Assembly: GCA_021793375.1 (NCBI GenBank) | Contig: JAJYSY010000012.1 | Span: forward strand, 1 to 53,997 | Origin: Bacteroidota bacterium | Lineage (GTDB): Bacteria; Bacteroidota; Bacteroidia; Flavobacteriales; Flavobacteriaceae | Direction: 5' to 3' | Length of the DNA stretch: 53,997 nucleotides | The notes under the pieces: model-generated | What the model saw: the letters and a program-made list of their open reading frames with translations, nothing else | Database searches by the model: none | Told to the model about the DNA's origin: nothing | Shown here: piece by piece, positions 14,561 to 23,929 of the stretch | How the letters are laid out: every line of letters starts with the position of its first letter | Position numbering within the stretch: position 1 is the first letter of the stretch | Made by a program: the position numbers and the translations under genes

Positions 14561-17500
14561 ATGAGCATATTAAATTCAGTCCTTAAAATTTTTGTTGGTG
14601 ACAAATCGGAAAAGGACGTAAAAAAAGTACAGCCTATCGTCGAACAAATTAAAAAGGCTGAATTGGAGTTGGAGAAATTAAGTTTGGATGAATTACGTCA
14701 AAAAACAATAGATTTTAAAGCTCAGATTAAAGAAGCAACTGCTAAAATTGAAGAGAATATTGAAAAGCTAAAAGCAGAAGCTGAATCTTCAGAAGACATA
14801 GACAGGAAAGAAGAAATTTACACAGAAATTGACAACCTTGAAGATCAGAGTTATGAAGAAACCTCTAAGGTTTTAGATCAAATTCTTCCGGAAGCTTTTG
14901 CGGTTGTCAAAGAAACTGCAAAACGATTTTTCCACAATGAAAAATTAGAAGTTACCGCCACAGAATACGATCGTACTTTTTCTGCAGAAAAAGATTATAT
15001 CACGCTTGAAGGAGATAAAGCATATTGGTCAAACTCTTGGGATGCTGCCGGAAAAGAAATTCAGTGGGATATGATTCACTATGATGTTCAGCTGATTGGA
15101 GGTATTGTGATGCACCAAGGAAAAATTGCCGAAATGCAAACAGGAGAAGGTAAAACCCTTGTGGCTACCCTTCCTTTATACTTAAACGCTTTAACAGGCA
15201 GAGGTGTGCATTTGGTTACTGTAAACGATTACTTGGCACGACGTGACAGCACTTGGATGGCTCCACTTTTTGAATTTCACGGCATGACTGTAGATTGTAT
15301 TGACAGACATCAACCCAACTCTGAAGCAAGAAGAGCCGCTTATAATGCAGATATAACCTACGGAACCAACAACGAATTTGGTTTTGATTATCTGCGTGAC
15401 AATATGTCGCACTCTCCAAAAGATTTGGTGCAACGCCCACATCATTATGCTATTGTCGATGAGATAGACTCCGTTTTAATTGATGATGCAAGAACACCTT
15501 TAATTATTTCCGGACCAGTTCCTAAAGGAGATGTTCATGAGTTTGAAGAACTAAAACCTCAAATTTCAAAAATAGTTGAAGTCCAAAGAAAATACCTCAC
15601 CGGAGTTTTAGCAGAAGCCAAAAAACTCTTGGCTGCAGGAGATGAAAAAGAAGGTGGCTTTTTATTGTATCGTGTTTATCGTGGTTTACCTAAAAATAAA
15701 GCTTTAATTAAGTTTTTAAGTCAAGAAGGTATTCGTCAAATTCTTCAAAAAACAGAAAACCACTTTATGCAAGACAACAATCGTGAAATGCCTAAAGTAG
15801 ATAAGGAATTGTATTTTACGATTGAAGAAAAAAACAATCAGATTGATTTAACCGATAAAGGATTAGAGTTTTTATCCGGAACAGAAGGAGATCCAAACTT
15901 CTTTATTATGCCGGAAATGGGAACTGAAATTTCCAAAATTGAAAATCAAAACCTCTCTAAAGAAGAAGAAGCTGAAAAGAAAGAAGAATTATACCGTGAT
16001 TTTGCTGTAAAAAGTGAAAGGATTCACACCTTAAATCAGCTGTTAAAAGCTTATACGCTTTTTGAAAAAGACGACGAATATGTAGTAATCGACAATAAAG
16101 TTATGATTGTTGATGAACAAACCGGTCGTATTATGGATGGTCGTAGATATAGTGATGGTTTACACCAAGCTATTGAAGCCAAAGAAAATGTAAAAATTGA
16201 AGATGCCACCCAAACTTTTGCAACCATTACTTTGCAGAATTATTTCCGTATGTACAGAAAACTTTCAGGAATGACGGGAACAGCTGTAACAGAGGCAGGA
16301 GAATTTTGGGAAATCTATAAATTAGATGTTGTAGAAATTCCTACAAACCGTCCTATTGCTCGTGATGATCAAGAAGATTTAGTTTATAAAACCAAAAGAG
16401 AAAAATACAATGCGGTAATTGAAGAAGTTACCAAATTAACAGAAGCCGGTCGCCCGGTATTAATCGGAACCACTTCTGTAGAAATCTCTGAATTACTCAG
16501 CCGAATGTTGAGCATGCGTAAAATAAAACACAATGTTTTAAACGCAAAACGCCATAAAAGAGAAGCAGAAATTGTTGCAGAAGCCGGAGGCTCAGGAATT
16601 GTAACCATTGCAACAAATATGGCCGGACGTGGAACAGATATTAAATTAAGTCCGGAAACCAAAGAAGCAGGCGGATTAGCCATTATCGGAACAGAGCGTC
16701 ATGATTCCAGACGAGTGGACAGACAGCTGCGTGGTCGTGCAGGACGTCAAGGAGATCCGGGAAGTTCTTTATTCTACGTTTCCTTAGAAGATAATTTAAT
16801 GCGTTTATTCGGAAGTGAAAGAATTGCCAAACTCATGGACAGAATGGGATTGGAAGAAGGGGAAGTTATTCAACATAAAATGATTTCCAAATCCATTGAA
16901 AGAGCACAGAAAAAAGTTGAAGAAAACAACTTTGGAATTCGTAAGAGATTATTGGAATATGATGATGTAATGAACGCCCAGCGAGAAGTAATTTATAAAC
17001 GTCGTCATCACGCTTTATTCGGAGAACGTTTAAGTGTGGATATCGCCAATATGATTTTTGATCTTTCAGAATCCATTTGTGAAATGAATAAACCCAGCGG
17101 AGATTTCAAAAACTTTGAGTTTGAAATGCACCGTTTCTTCTCTATGGATTCTCCTGTTTCAGAAAGTGAATTTAAAAGTTTAGACACTTTAAAACTTGCC
17201 GGAAAAGTTTATAAAGCAGCTTATGAAAACTATGAAGCGCGTATGGAACGCAGCGCAGAATTGGCATACCCTGTAATCAAACAAGTTTTTGAAGATCCTG
17301 AAAATAATTACAAACGTATTGCTGTTCCTTTTTCAGATGGAACAAAAACTCTACAAGTTGCCACAGATCTTGAACAAGCTTATGAAACAGAAGGAAAACA
17401 ACTAATTACAGATTTTGAGAAAAATATCACCCTTGCCATTATTGATGATTCTTGGAAAACTCATCTGCGCAAAATGGATGATTTAAAACAAAGCGTGCAG

Positions 17501-17920
17501 TTGGCTGTTCATGAGCAAAAAGATCCTTTATTAATTTATAAGTTTGAAGCTTTTGAATTATTTAAAGAAATGCTGGACAGCATTAATAAAGAAGTGGTTT
17601 CTTTCTTGTTTAAAGGAGAAATTCCACAGAGAAGCGAATCTCAAATTCAAGAAGCACGCACCCCAAAACCTAAAGAGAATTTAGAAACTCAAAAAGAGGA
17701 AATTCCAAATATGGATGAGCGTACACAACAAAGACAAGCGATGAGCGATCAACAAAGAGCACCTCAACCCGTGGAAACTATTGTGCGTGAAAAACCTAAA
17801 ATTGGAAGAAATGAACGCGTTGTCATCAAAAATGTCAGAAGCGGAGAAAACAAAGAATTGAAATACAAACAAGCAATTCCTCTTATAGAAAAAGGAGAAT
17901 GGGTTTTAGTAGATCAATAA
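14561..17920 (+). CDS. secA: Preprotein translocase ATPase SecA
   Basis: A 1119-residue motor that drives protein export through SecYEG. The Walker A region is [14 protein letters not shown] (Gly-Glu-Gly-Lys-Thr at 195-199). The DEAD-type motif is in [18 protein letters not shown]. The second helicase domain shows [11 protein letters not shown] and [15 protein letters not shown]. An acidic insertion near residues 50-105 and a long linker at the C terminus account for the extra length over E. coli SecA (901). The C terminus ends in KGEWVLVDQ and lacks the zinc-binding SecB tail, as is usual in Bacteroidota. A terminator follows at 17941. Confidence 0.97.
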   Translation: MSILNSVLKIFVGDKSEKDVKKVQPIVEQIKKAELELEKLSLDELRQKTIDFKAQIKEATAKIEENIEKLKAEAESSEDIDRKEEIYTEIDNLEDQSYEETSKVLDQILPEAFAVVKETAKRFFHNEKLEVTATEYDRTFSAEKDYITLEGDKAYWSNSWDAAGKEIQWDMIHYDVQLIGGIVMHQGKIAEMQTGEGKTLVATLPLYLNALTGRGVHLVTVNDYLARRDSTWMAPLFEFHGMTVDCIDRHQPNSEARRAAYNADITYGTNNEFGFDYLRDNMSHSPKDLVQRPHHYAIVDEIDSVLIDDARTPLIISGPVPKGDVHEFEELKPQISKIVEVQRKYLTGVLAEAKKLLAAGDEKEGGFLLYRVYRGLPKNKALIKFLSQEGIRQILQKTENHFMQDNNREMPKVDKELYFTIEEKNNQIDLTDKGLEFLSGTEGDPNFFIMPEMGTEISKIENQNLSKEEEAEKKEELYRDFAVKSERIHTLNQLLKAYTLFEKDDEYVVIDNKVMIVDEQTGRIMDGRRYSDGLHQAIEAKENVKIEDATQTFATITLQNYFRMYRKLSGMTGTAVTEAGEFWEIYKLDVVEIPTNRPIARDDQEDLVYKTKREKYNAVIEEVTKLTEAGRPVLIGTTSVEISELLSRMLSMRKIKHNVLNAKRHKREAEIVAEAGGSGIVTIATNMAGRGTDIKLSPETKEAGGLAIIGTERHDSRRVDRQLRGRAGRQGDPGSSLFYVSLEDNLMRLFGSERIAKLMDRMGLEEGEVIQHKMISKSIERAQKKVEENNFGIRKRLLEYDDVMNAQREVIYKRRHHALFGERLSVDIANMIFDLSESICEMNKPSGDFKNFEFEMHRFFSMDSPVSESEFKSLDTLKLAGKVYKAAYENYEARMERSAELAYPVIKQVFEDPENNYKRIAVPFSDGTKTLQVATDLEQAYETEGKQLITDFEKNITLAIIDDSWKTHLRKMDDLKQSVQLAVHEQKDPLLIYKFEAFELFKEMLDSINKEVVSFLFKGEIPQRSESQIQEARTPKPKENLETQKEEIPNMDERTQQRQAMSDQQRAPQPVETIVREKPKIGRNERVVIKNVRSGENKELKYKQAIPLIEKGEWVLVDQ

Positions 17921-17940
17921 TATTTTAAATTATTAATAAT

Positions 17941-17970
17941 AATCCCAAGTGTTTTCATTTGGGATTTTTT
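17941..17970 (+). terminator. secA terminator
   Basis: AATCCCAA and TTTGGGATT form a stem of about 8 bp with a loop of about 9 nt, followed by seven Ts. It begins 21 bp after the secA stop codon. Confidence 0.8.
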
Positions 17971-18008
17971 TATTTTCGTTGAAAAATACCTTTTAAAGCT
18001 ATAAAAAC

Positions 18009-18503
18009 ATGAAAGATTACAGAATTGAATTACGCTGGGGAATTTTATTCAGCTTGATTTCTATGGTTTGGATGTTTATTGAAAAAAACTTTCTCAATTG
18101 GCATGACAAACACATCAACAGCCAATTTGGAAATCACCTTTTACTTTTAGTAATCATTTTTGCTATTGTTTATTATTTAGCTTTAAAAGAAAAAAGAGAT
18201 CATTATTATAAAGGAAAAATTACCTGGAAAAGAGCTTTTCTTTCCGGAGCAATTATTTCTGTTGTGATTGCAATTTTTTCTCCCCTAACAGAATATTTCA
18301 ACTATCATTATATCTCTCCTGATTATTTTGATAATATGATTGCTTATCAAACACAAAAAGAAAATCACCCCATGACTTTAGAAGGAGCTCAAAAGATTTT
18401 TAATATGAAATCTTTTATCATGCAAGGTGTTTTCACCAGCTTTTCTTACGGTATGATTATGGGAGCTATCATCGGATTATTTATCAGAACCAAAAAGAAA
18501 TAA
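18009..18503 (+). CDS. DUF4199 family membrane protein
   Basis: A 164-residue integral membrane protein with four predicted transmembrane segments (about residues 9-26, 43-60, 76-92 and 138-158). The basic segment EKRDHYYKGKITWKRAF lies between segments 2 and 3. The pattern RWGILFSLISMVWMFIEK at the start and SYGMIMGAIIGLFIRTKKK at the end fits DUF4199, a Bacteroidota-specific family of unknown function that is often near cell-envelope genes. A second member is at 45188. It is convergent with the glutaminase gene, with 8 bp between the stops. Confidence 0.8.
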   Translation: MKDYRIELRWGILFSLISMVWMFIEKNFLNWHDKHINSQFGNHLLLLVIIFAIVYYLALKEKRDHYYKGKITWKRAFLSGAIISVVIAIFSPLTEYFNYHYISPDYFDNMIAYQTQKENHPMTLEGAQKIFNMKSFIMQGVFTSFSYGMIMGAIIGLFIRTKKK

Positions 18504-18511
18504 ATTCTTCT

Positions 18512-19510
18512 TTAAAATAAGCTTAAATCAAAAAGTTTAGTCAAATCTAAAATCATTTGTGTTCCTGCTACAGAATTTCCGTGTTTATCCAAACTCGGAC
18601 TATATACGCCTATTCCCATTTTATTCGGAACACTTACAGTTATTCCTCCTCCTACTCCCGATTTACTGGGCAAACCAATTTTCCTGGCATATTCTCCGCT
18701 ATAATCATACATTCCGGCAATCATCATTTGCGATAATACCAAAGTAGAAATTTCTTTGTTTTCATAAGTTTTATCTCCATCAAATCGAGTACAATGATGA
18801 GCAAAAAAATAACCGATTTTAGCTAAATCTTCTGTAGTTAATTCAATAGAACATTGTTTAAAATAATTGTCGAGCTGCTCTTCTCCTCCATCAACCAATT
18901 CATTGTTTTTTAAAATATGAAAAATCCCTCTGTTTCTATGTCCTGTTGATTTTTCAGACAAATAAACCTCTTCATTAATTTTGATATTTTCATTTTTGGT
19001 GATATATCTTATTCTTTCTAAAATTCGTTTATAAGGTTTTTCTCCTTCTCCTTTTATCAATGAAGTGGTTAAAATAGCTCCTGCATTCATCATCGGATTT
19101 AAAGGTTTTCCATCAGTTTCTAAATTTGCAAAATGATTAAAAGCTTGACTTGTTCCATAATATCCCATTTTATCAAAAACCTCTTCCTCTCCCAAATCTT
19201 CTACTGCCAACATCAATCCTATTAATTTTGAAATACTTTGAACTGTAAATTTCTGTTCATAATCTCCTGATTTTATCACCTCTCCATTTTCTTTAACCAC
19301 AGCAATTGCAATATCTTCAGGATTTGCTTTGCCCAACTCCGGAATATAATTTGCTACTTCTCCCTTTTTGGTAAATTGAGTATTTGCTTCAACAATATGA
19401 GTTAAAATTTCTTCATCTAACTGCGCTAAAGAACGAGGTTCTACTTCTTGAGCAAAAGCATTCAGAAAAAAAACAACACAACAACTCAAAGATAAAATCG
19501 ATTTTTTCAT
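18512..19510 (-). CDS. glsA: Glutaminase A with an export signal
   Basis: A 332-residue serine-type glutaminase of the beta-lactamase-like fold that hydrolyses glutamine to glutamate and ammonia. The S-x-x-K catalytic pair is Ser92/Lys95 in FTVQSISKLIG. Further landmarks are NPMMNAGAI, RNRGI, and GLPSKSGVGGGI near the C terminus. Residues 1-20 (hydrophobic core CCVVFFLNAFA, then QEV) form a clear signal peptide. The enzyme is therefore predicted to act in the periplasm, unlike the cytoplasmic E. coli and B. subtilis enzymes. That points to use of external or peptide-derived glutamine. Confidence 0.88.
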   Translation of the reverse strand: MKKSILSLSCCVVFFLNAFAQEVEPRSLAQLDEEILTHIVEANTQFTKKGEVANYIPELGKANPEDIAIAVVKENGEVIKSGDYEQKFTVQSISKLIGLMLAVEDLGEEEVFDKMGYYGTSQAFNHFANLETDGKPLNPMMNAGAILTTSLIKGEGEKPYKRILERIRYITKNENIKINEEVYLSEKSTGHRNRGIFHILKNNELVDGGEEQLDNYFKQCSIELTTEDLAKIGYFFAHHCTRFDGDKTYENKEISTLVLSQMMIAGMYDYSGEYARKIGLPSKSGVGGGITVSVPNKMGIGVYSPSLDKHGNSVAGTQMILDLTKLFDLSLF

Positions 19511-19618
19511 AAGAAATTATTTAGAAAATATTCATCAAACTGTAAAACTAAAGAATTTTAAACAACTTTTCTCGTAGCGGCTATTTAATAGTTTATATAA
19601 AATACCATTGAATTTTCT

Positions 19619-19626
19619 TAAATTTG
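19619..19626 (+). promoter_or_regulatory. Candidate -7 promoter element for the FMN reductase gene
   Basis: TAAATTTG matches TAnnTTTG and lies 34 bp before the ATG at 19661. No -33 TTTG is at the expected distance, so support is partial. Confidence 0.35.
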
Positions 19627-19660
19627 AAGTTACACACAACCCCCTAAAACTTTAAAAATT

Positions 19661-20200
19661 ATGAAAATCGCAATATTAGTAGGAAGTCTTCGCAAAAATT
19701 CTGTCAACAGAAAAATTGCTAAAGAATTCATCCGCTTAGCTCCAAATTCTATGCAAATGGAAATTGTAGAAATCGGAAATTTAAATTTATATAATTCAGA
19801 TTTAGAAGAAAATCCTCCTCAATCATGGAAAACATTTAGAGAAAAAATTAAAAACTCTGATGGTGTTTTCTTTATTTCTCCTGAATATAATCGTTCAATT
19901 CCCGGAGTTTTAAAAAATGCTATTGATGTGGCTACACGTCCGCCAAAAAACAATGTTTTGATGAAAAAACCGGCCGCTGTAGCTACTGCCTCCGGAAGTG
20001 GGATTAGCGGGATTGCCGGAAATATGGCCATAAAACAAGCTATTATTTTCTCTAAAATGAATGTTCTTCCTATGGAAATCTATATCGGAAATATGAATTC
20101 GCTTTTTAAAGAAGATGGAAAAACTTTAATTGAAGACACTCAAAAGTTTTTAAAACAAATTTTAAAAGAATTTGAAGAATGGATTGAGAAAATTTCTTAG
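19661..20200 (+). CDS. NAD(P)H-dependent FMN reductase family protein
   Basis: A 179-residue flavodoxin-like protein. The N-terminal VGSLRKNSVNRKIA is the FMN phosphate-binding loop of the SsuE/ChrR/azoreductase-type family. SPEYNRSIPGVLKNAIDVA is the signature segment around the isoalloxazine site. The family reduces flavins, quinones or metals with NAD(P)H, and the physiological substrate cannot be assigned. It is a stand-alone gene divergent from the glutaminase gene. Confidence 0.87.
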   Translation: MKIAILVGSLRKNSVNRKIAKEFIRLAPNSMQMEIVEIGNLNLYNSDLEENPPQSWKTFREKIKNSDGVFFISPEYNRSIPGVLKNAIDVATRPPKNNVLMKKPAAVATASGSGISGIAGNMAIKQAIIFSKMNVLPMEIYIGNMNSLFKEDGKTLIEDTQKFLKQILKEFEEWIEKIS

Positions 20201-20349
20201 TCTCTTCTTAAAATATATTTTTCCTTAAAAATCCTTTTAAAAGTGGTTTAATCTTTAGATTTATTAACCGCAGAATTTTCTTTTTTTTATTTCTTTTAAA
20301 ACCCATAAAAACCTAATAAACAAATCTTTATATCATAAACATAAAGTCT

Positions 20350-20381
20350 TATAAATGAATTTTAAAAAATATTCATTTATA
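20350..20381. promoter_or_regulatory. Perfect 11-bp inverted repeat upstream of the redox operon
   Basis: TATAAATGAAT (20350-20360) and ATTCATTTATA (20371-20381) are exact reverse complements around a 10-nt AT spacer. It lies about 60 bp before the operon start and 19 bp before a second inverted repeat. No T-run follows, so an operator is more likely than a terminator. Confidence 0.45.
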
Positions 20382-20399
20382 GACATCTTTTTTCTAAAC

Positions 20400-20427
20400 T
20401 TTATTTTTAGATTTGCCTAAAAATAAA
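20400..20427. promoter_or_regulatory. Inverted repeat enclosing a -7 box (TAGATTTG)
   Basis: TTTATTTTTAG (20400-20410) and CTAAAAATAAA (20417-20427) are perfect 11-bp arms around a 6-nt loop. The candidate -7 element TAGATTTG (20408-20415) lies inside the palindrome, 22 bp before the ATG at 20438. A protein bound here would cover the promoter. A -33 box is not evident. Confidence 0.45.
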
Positions 20428-20437
20428 ATTAGTTTAA

Positions 20438-21625
20438 ATGAAATATTATTTATCAGTTTTAGGATTATTACTTTTTTTAAGTAGTTGTGAAACTTTTTCA
20501 CCTAAAGAATTAGAAGAATATGAACTTTTAGATGGTCCTATAGAAGGATTAAGTTTAGAAGAATCTCGAAGATTTGTAAAAGGAGACGCCGCTTTTGACG
20601 ACGATATTTTTACCGTAGAAAACGGATTGGGTCCTATTTTTAACGGAACCAGTTGTATTAGCTGTCATGCCGGAGAAGGTAAAGGGCATCCATTTGTTTC
20701 TTTTATTCGATTTGGACAACATGATGAAACGGGAAATCACTATTTAGATCAAGGCGGGCCTCAATTACAAGACAAGGCTATTCCCGGATATGAACCGGAA
20801 AAACTTCCTGAAGGAGCGCCACATGCTACATTTTTAGCCCCTGCAGTTACCGGCTTAGGATATTTAGATGCGGTAACCGATGAATATTTGTTAGCACTTG
20901 AAGAAGAACAAAGTGAAAGTCAAGACGGAATTCAAGGAAAAGTTCATTGGACTACTATTCCTGATTATGTCACCCCACGGGAAGGAGCTATTTCAAAAGA
21001 AGGAAAATATATTTCAAGATTTGGAAAAAAAGCTTCTGTATATGATTTATTACACCAAACAGTTTTTGCTTATAATGAAGATATGGGAATCACCTCCTAC
21101 TATGATCCGTATGATACTTATAGCGGAGATAAAATGGAGCCCGAAATTGACCGACAAACCATAAGTGAAGTTGTTTTTTATTTAAAAACGCTCAAAGCTC
21201 CTGTTCCTCGAAATCAAGATGACCCTAAAGTTATAGCAGGAAAAAACACTTTTGAAAGTATTCAATGCGCCACTTGTCATAAACCTACTATGGAAACCGG
21301 GTATTCCCCTATTAATGTTTTGTCTTATCAAACTTTTCATCCTTACACAGATCTTTTATTACATGATTTAGGATCTGAATTAGATGATGGTTATACAGAA
21401 GGACATGCAAAATCTTCTGAATGGAGAACAGCTCCTTTATGGGGATTGGGATTGAGCAAAGATTCTCAAGGCGGAAAATATTATCTGATGCATGACGGAA
21501 GAGCCAACAGTATTGAAGAAGCTATTTTATTACACGGTGGAGAAGCTGCTGATTCTCGTTATATGTATCAAAATTTATCTACTGCTGAAAAAGAAGAATT
21601 ACAGCTTTTTTTAGAATCCTTATAA
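20438..21625 (+). CDS. Di-haem cytochrome (di-haem oxidoreductase family) lipoprotein
   Basis: A 395-residue exported protein. The N terminus has a lipoprotein signal with lipobox LSSC (Cys17). Two c-type haem motifs are visible, CISCH (73-77) and CATCH (277-281). The C-terminal region (WRTAPLWGLG, LMHDGRANSIEEAILLHGGEA) is typical of the di-haem oxidoreductase family with putative peroxidase or thiol-oxidoreductase labels. It should be an envelope electron carrier or enzyme. The Rieske gene follows after 1 bp and a porin overlaps that gene, so the three form one operon. Its actual substrate is unknown. Confidence 0.85.
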   Translation: MKYYLSVLGLLLFLSSCETFSPKELEEYELLDGPIEGLSLEESRRFVKGDAAFDDDIFTVENGLGPIFNGTSCISCHAGEGKGHPFVSFIRFGQHDETGNHYLDQGGPQLQDKAIPGYEPEKLPEGAPHATFLAPAVTGLGYLDAVTDEYLLALEEEQSESQDGIQGKVHWTTIPDYVTPREGAISKEGKYISRFGKKASVYDLLHQTVFAYNEDMGITSYYDPYDTYSGDKMEPEIDRQTISEVVFYLKTLKAPVPRNQDDPKVIAGKNTFESIQCATCHKPTMETGYSPINVLSYQTFHPYTDLLLHDLGSELDDGYTEGHAKSSEWRTAPLWGLGLSKDSQGGKYYLMHDGRANSIEEAILLHGGEAADSRYMYQNLSTAEKEELQLFLESL

Positions 21626-21626
21626 T

Positions 21627-22067
21627 ATGAATCGCAAAAAATTTATTCGACAAACCGGATATCTGTTAGTTGGAATTCCTCTTGGAGTAAACTTATTACA
21701 ATCTTGTGAGAGCATATATTATGCCAAATCCTCTCAACAAGGTTCAAAAATAATTATTCCAAAAACTGAATTTTATAAAAATCCGGATGACACCAATACA
21801 AAACGAAAATATGTTTTATTAACCATAGAAAATCTCAAATTTCCGGTGTGTTTATATCACCTAAAAAAAGAAAATTATGCTGCTGCTTTACTTCAATGCA
21901 CCCATCGCGGATGTGAATTAGAAGTTGGCGGCGGAATCTACAGTTGTCCTTGTCATGGTAGTGAATTTAATACCAAAGGAGAAATCTTGTCAGGACCGGC
22001 TACAAAACAATTAAAAACTTATACTCTTACTACAGATGAAAAAAATATTTACTTACAGCTTTCTTAA
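21627..22067 (+). CDS. Rieske [2Fe-2S] protein, membrane-anchored
   Basis: A 146-residue protein. The N terminus (MNRKKFIRQTGYLLVGIPLG) is a single hydrophobic segment followed by LLQSC, which may be a lipobox at Cys27. The iron-sulfur ligands are in CTHRGC (Cys91, His93) and CPCHGSEF (Cys107, His110), the classical Rieske spacing. It probably passes electrons between the di-haem protein and the membrane chain, although no cytochrome b partner is encoded next to it. The start is 1 bp after the upstream stop, and its 3' end contains the start of the porin gene. Confidence 0.88.
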   Translation: MNRKKFIRQTGYLLVGIPLGVNLLQSCESIYYAKSSQQGSKIIIPKTEFYKNPDDTNTKRKYVLLTIENLKFPVCLYHLKKENYAAALLQCTHRGCELEVGGGIYSCPCHGSEFNTKGEILSGPATKQLKTYTLTTDEKNIYLQLS

Positions 22068-23256
22068 TACAATCATTTTAACGCTGATATTTACCCAACA
22101 ATCTTTGGCGCAAGAACTGGAAAAAGATCCGCCAAACATGAATATGGATGCAGTTTTCAATCGACCAACTCTTACCGCTGATGATGCTCCCATCGCTATT
22201 GGAGGATATTTAGAAGCTAACACCATACATAAAATTAATGATGAAGGAGATTCTGATGGATTATCTTTTCAAGCAAGAAGGTTGACCTTGTTTTTGTCTT
22301 CTTCTATCACCAATCGCATAAAATTCATGACAGAAATCGAATTTGAAGATGGTGGAAATGAAGTGGAAATAGAATTTGCGGCTATGGATGTTGCTTTTCA
22401 TCCTTTATTAAATTTACGAGGAGGAATTGTAATGAATCCGATTGGAGCTTTTAATGAAAATCACGACGGTCCTAAATGGGAATTTGTCGAACGACCTGAT
22501 GTAGCCACAAGAATGATGGCGGCTACTTTATCTAACGCCGGTTTTGGATTACACGGAAAAACACATCATAAAAATTGGATTTTTGGATATGAAGCTTATC
22601 TCACCAATGGATTTAACGGAAGTATTATTTCTAATGAAGAAGATAAAACTTATTTGCCTGCCGGAAAAGAAGACCCCAAACGTTTTATGGAAAACGCAAG
22701 TGGAAAAGCTATGTTTACCGGAAAAATAGCTATAAAAAATCATCAATTTGGAGAATTAGGCTTTTCTTATATGGGAGGAACTTATAACAAATTTGAAGAC
22801 GATGGAGAAGATGTTGAAAAACCTGCAAATCTTAATGTTTTTGCTATAGACTTTAATACTGAAATCAAAAATTGGGGAACAAAATTTGTCGGAGAAACTT
22901 CCTGGATTCGTGTAGATACCCCGGAAAACTACACCGAACAATACGGAAGTAAACAATTTGGTTTTTTCATGGATATTATTCAACCTGTTTATAAAAACAA
23001 AATTTTAGATTGGGAAGAAGCCACTTTAAATTTAGCCGCAAGAATAGATTATGTAGATTGGAATATTGGCAAATTTAAATCTACCCACACTAAAATTGGA
23101 GATGAACTTATAGCGATTTCTCCAGCTATAAGCTTCAGACCTACTCCACAAACTGTTTTTAGAATTAATTACAGATATGAATGGCAAAAAGATATTATCA
23201 ATAACCCCGCTGAACAAGCTGCTACTTGGTATGTAGGATTCAGTACTTATTTTTAA
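22036..23256 (+). CDS. Outer-membrane porin-like beta-barrel protein
   Basis: A 406-residue protein with a signal peptide (about residues 1-25, ending QSLAQE) and many alternating strands (RLTLFLSSSITNRIKFMTEIEF, GYEAYLTNGFNGS), ending in the aromatic WYVGFSTYF expected for an outer-membrane barrel. It resembles phosphate-selective-porin-like barrel proteins. The ATG at 22036 lies inside the Rieske gene, giving a 32-bp overlap in another frame. No later ATG leaves an intact signal peptide. The overlap implies translational coupling. It may supply the substrate of the upstream redox pair. Confidence 0.78.
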   Translation: MKKIFTYSFLNTIILTLIFTQQSLAQELEKDPPNMNMDAVFNRPTLTADDAPIAIGGYLEANTIHKINDEGDSDGLSFQARRLTLFLSSSITNRIKFMTEIEFEDGGNEVEIEFAAMDVAFHPLLNLRGGIVMNPIGAFNENHDGPKWEFVERPDVATRMMAATLSNAGFGLHGKTHHKNWIFGYEAYLTNGFNGSIISNEEDKTYLPAGKEDPKRFMENASGKAMFTGKIAIKNHQFGELGFSYMGGTYNKFEDDGEDVEKPANLNVFAIDFNTEIKNWGTKFVGETSWIRVDTPENYTEQYGSKQFGFFMDIIQPVYKNKILDWEEATLNLAARIDYVDWNIGKFKSTHTKIGDELIAISPAISFRPTPQTVFRINYRYEWQKDIINNPAEQAATWYVGFSTYF

Positions 23257-23263
23257 TTTCTTC

Positions 23264-23326
23264 AAAAGAGAAAAGAATTGACTATAAGGTTATATTTTTT
23301 GGATTTAGGCTTTTCTTTTCTCTTTT
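23264..23326. terminator. Long inverted repeat between convergent genes
   Basis: AAAAGAGAAAAGAA (23264-23277) and TTCTTTTCTCTTTT (23313-23326) are exact 14-bp reverse complements with a 35-nt loop. The right arm runs into the stop codon of the DUF305 gene. It probably ends transcription from one or both sides, although the large loop makes this less certain than the other terminators. Confidence 0.5.
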
Positions 23327-23783
23327 ATTTCTCCTTTTCCAAACGCTTGATTATCGCTTTCATTTCTGCGATTTCTTTTTCTTGTGTTTCAATGATATCC
23401 TCTGCTAATTTCTTTGTTTCCGAATCTTTTATAGTTGCTCTTTTACTGGTTAAAATCGCAATAGAATGATGAGGAATCATCGCTTTTAACCACTTTTCAT
23501 CATCCACCAAAATTTGTTGACGAACTAAAACTGTGGAAGTAATCATCAACAATAAACCTCCTATAACAATAGCAGTATTTTTATTTTTGTTTTTATACAT
23601 TTTCCGCATAAATAAAAACATAATAATCGACATTCCACTAATTCCAATTAAAGTCATATACATACGCGTTAAACTAAAAAACACATGACTCCACTCATAA
23701 GTGTGAAAATACATAGTAATGTACATTGAAATTGCAGAACACAACAACATTAAAACAAAAGTAGTATAACTTGCTTTTTTCAT
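23325..23783 (-). CDS. DUF305 family membrane protein
   Basis: A 152-residue protein from ATG 23783 (MKKASYTTF); an alternative ATG at 23804 adds seven residues. Three hydrophobic segments (about residues 5-24, 36-55 and 66-84) are followed by a DUF305 domain with the signature KAMIPHHSIAI and a helical C terminus (AEDIIETQEKEIAEMKAII). The His pair suggests metal binding, and such proteins often sit with copper or redox genes. This one converges on the cytochrome-Rieske-porin operon. Function is not established. Confidence 0.8.
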   Translation of the reverse strand: MKKASYTTFVLMLLCSAISMYITMYFHTYEWSHVFFSLTRMYMTLIGISGMSIIMFLFMRKMYKNKNKNTAIVIGGLLLMITSTVLVRQQILVDDEKWLKAMIPHHSIAILTSKRATIKDSETKKLAEDIIETQEKEIAEMKAIIKRLEKEK

Positions 23784-23929
23784 CTTTTTAAGAATTTTAA
23801 ACAAAAAGTATTATTCTTAAAGTTGATAGAATAACTTTAATAAATTTTAATTTATCGCTAAAAAAACAATATCTCCTCAAAATTGATTTTAAATATTTAT
23901 TTTAGTCCATTCAACTTCAATATTTAAAA

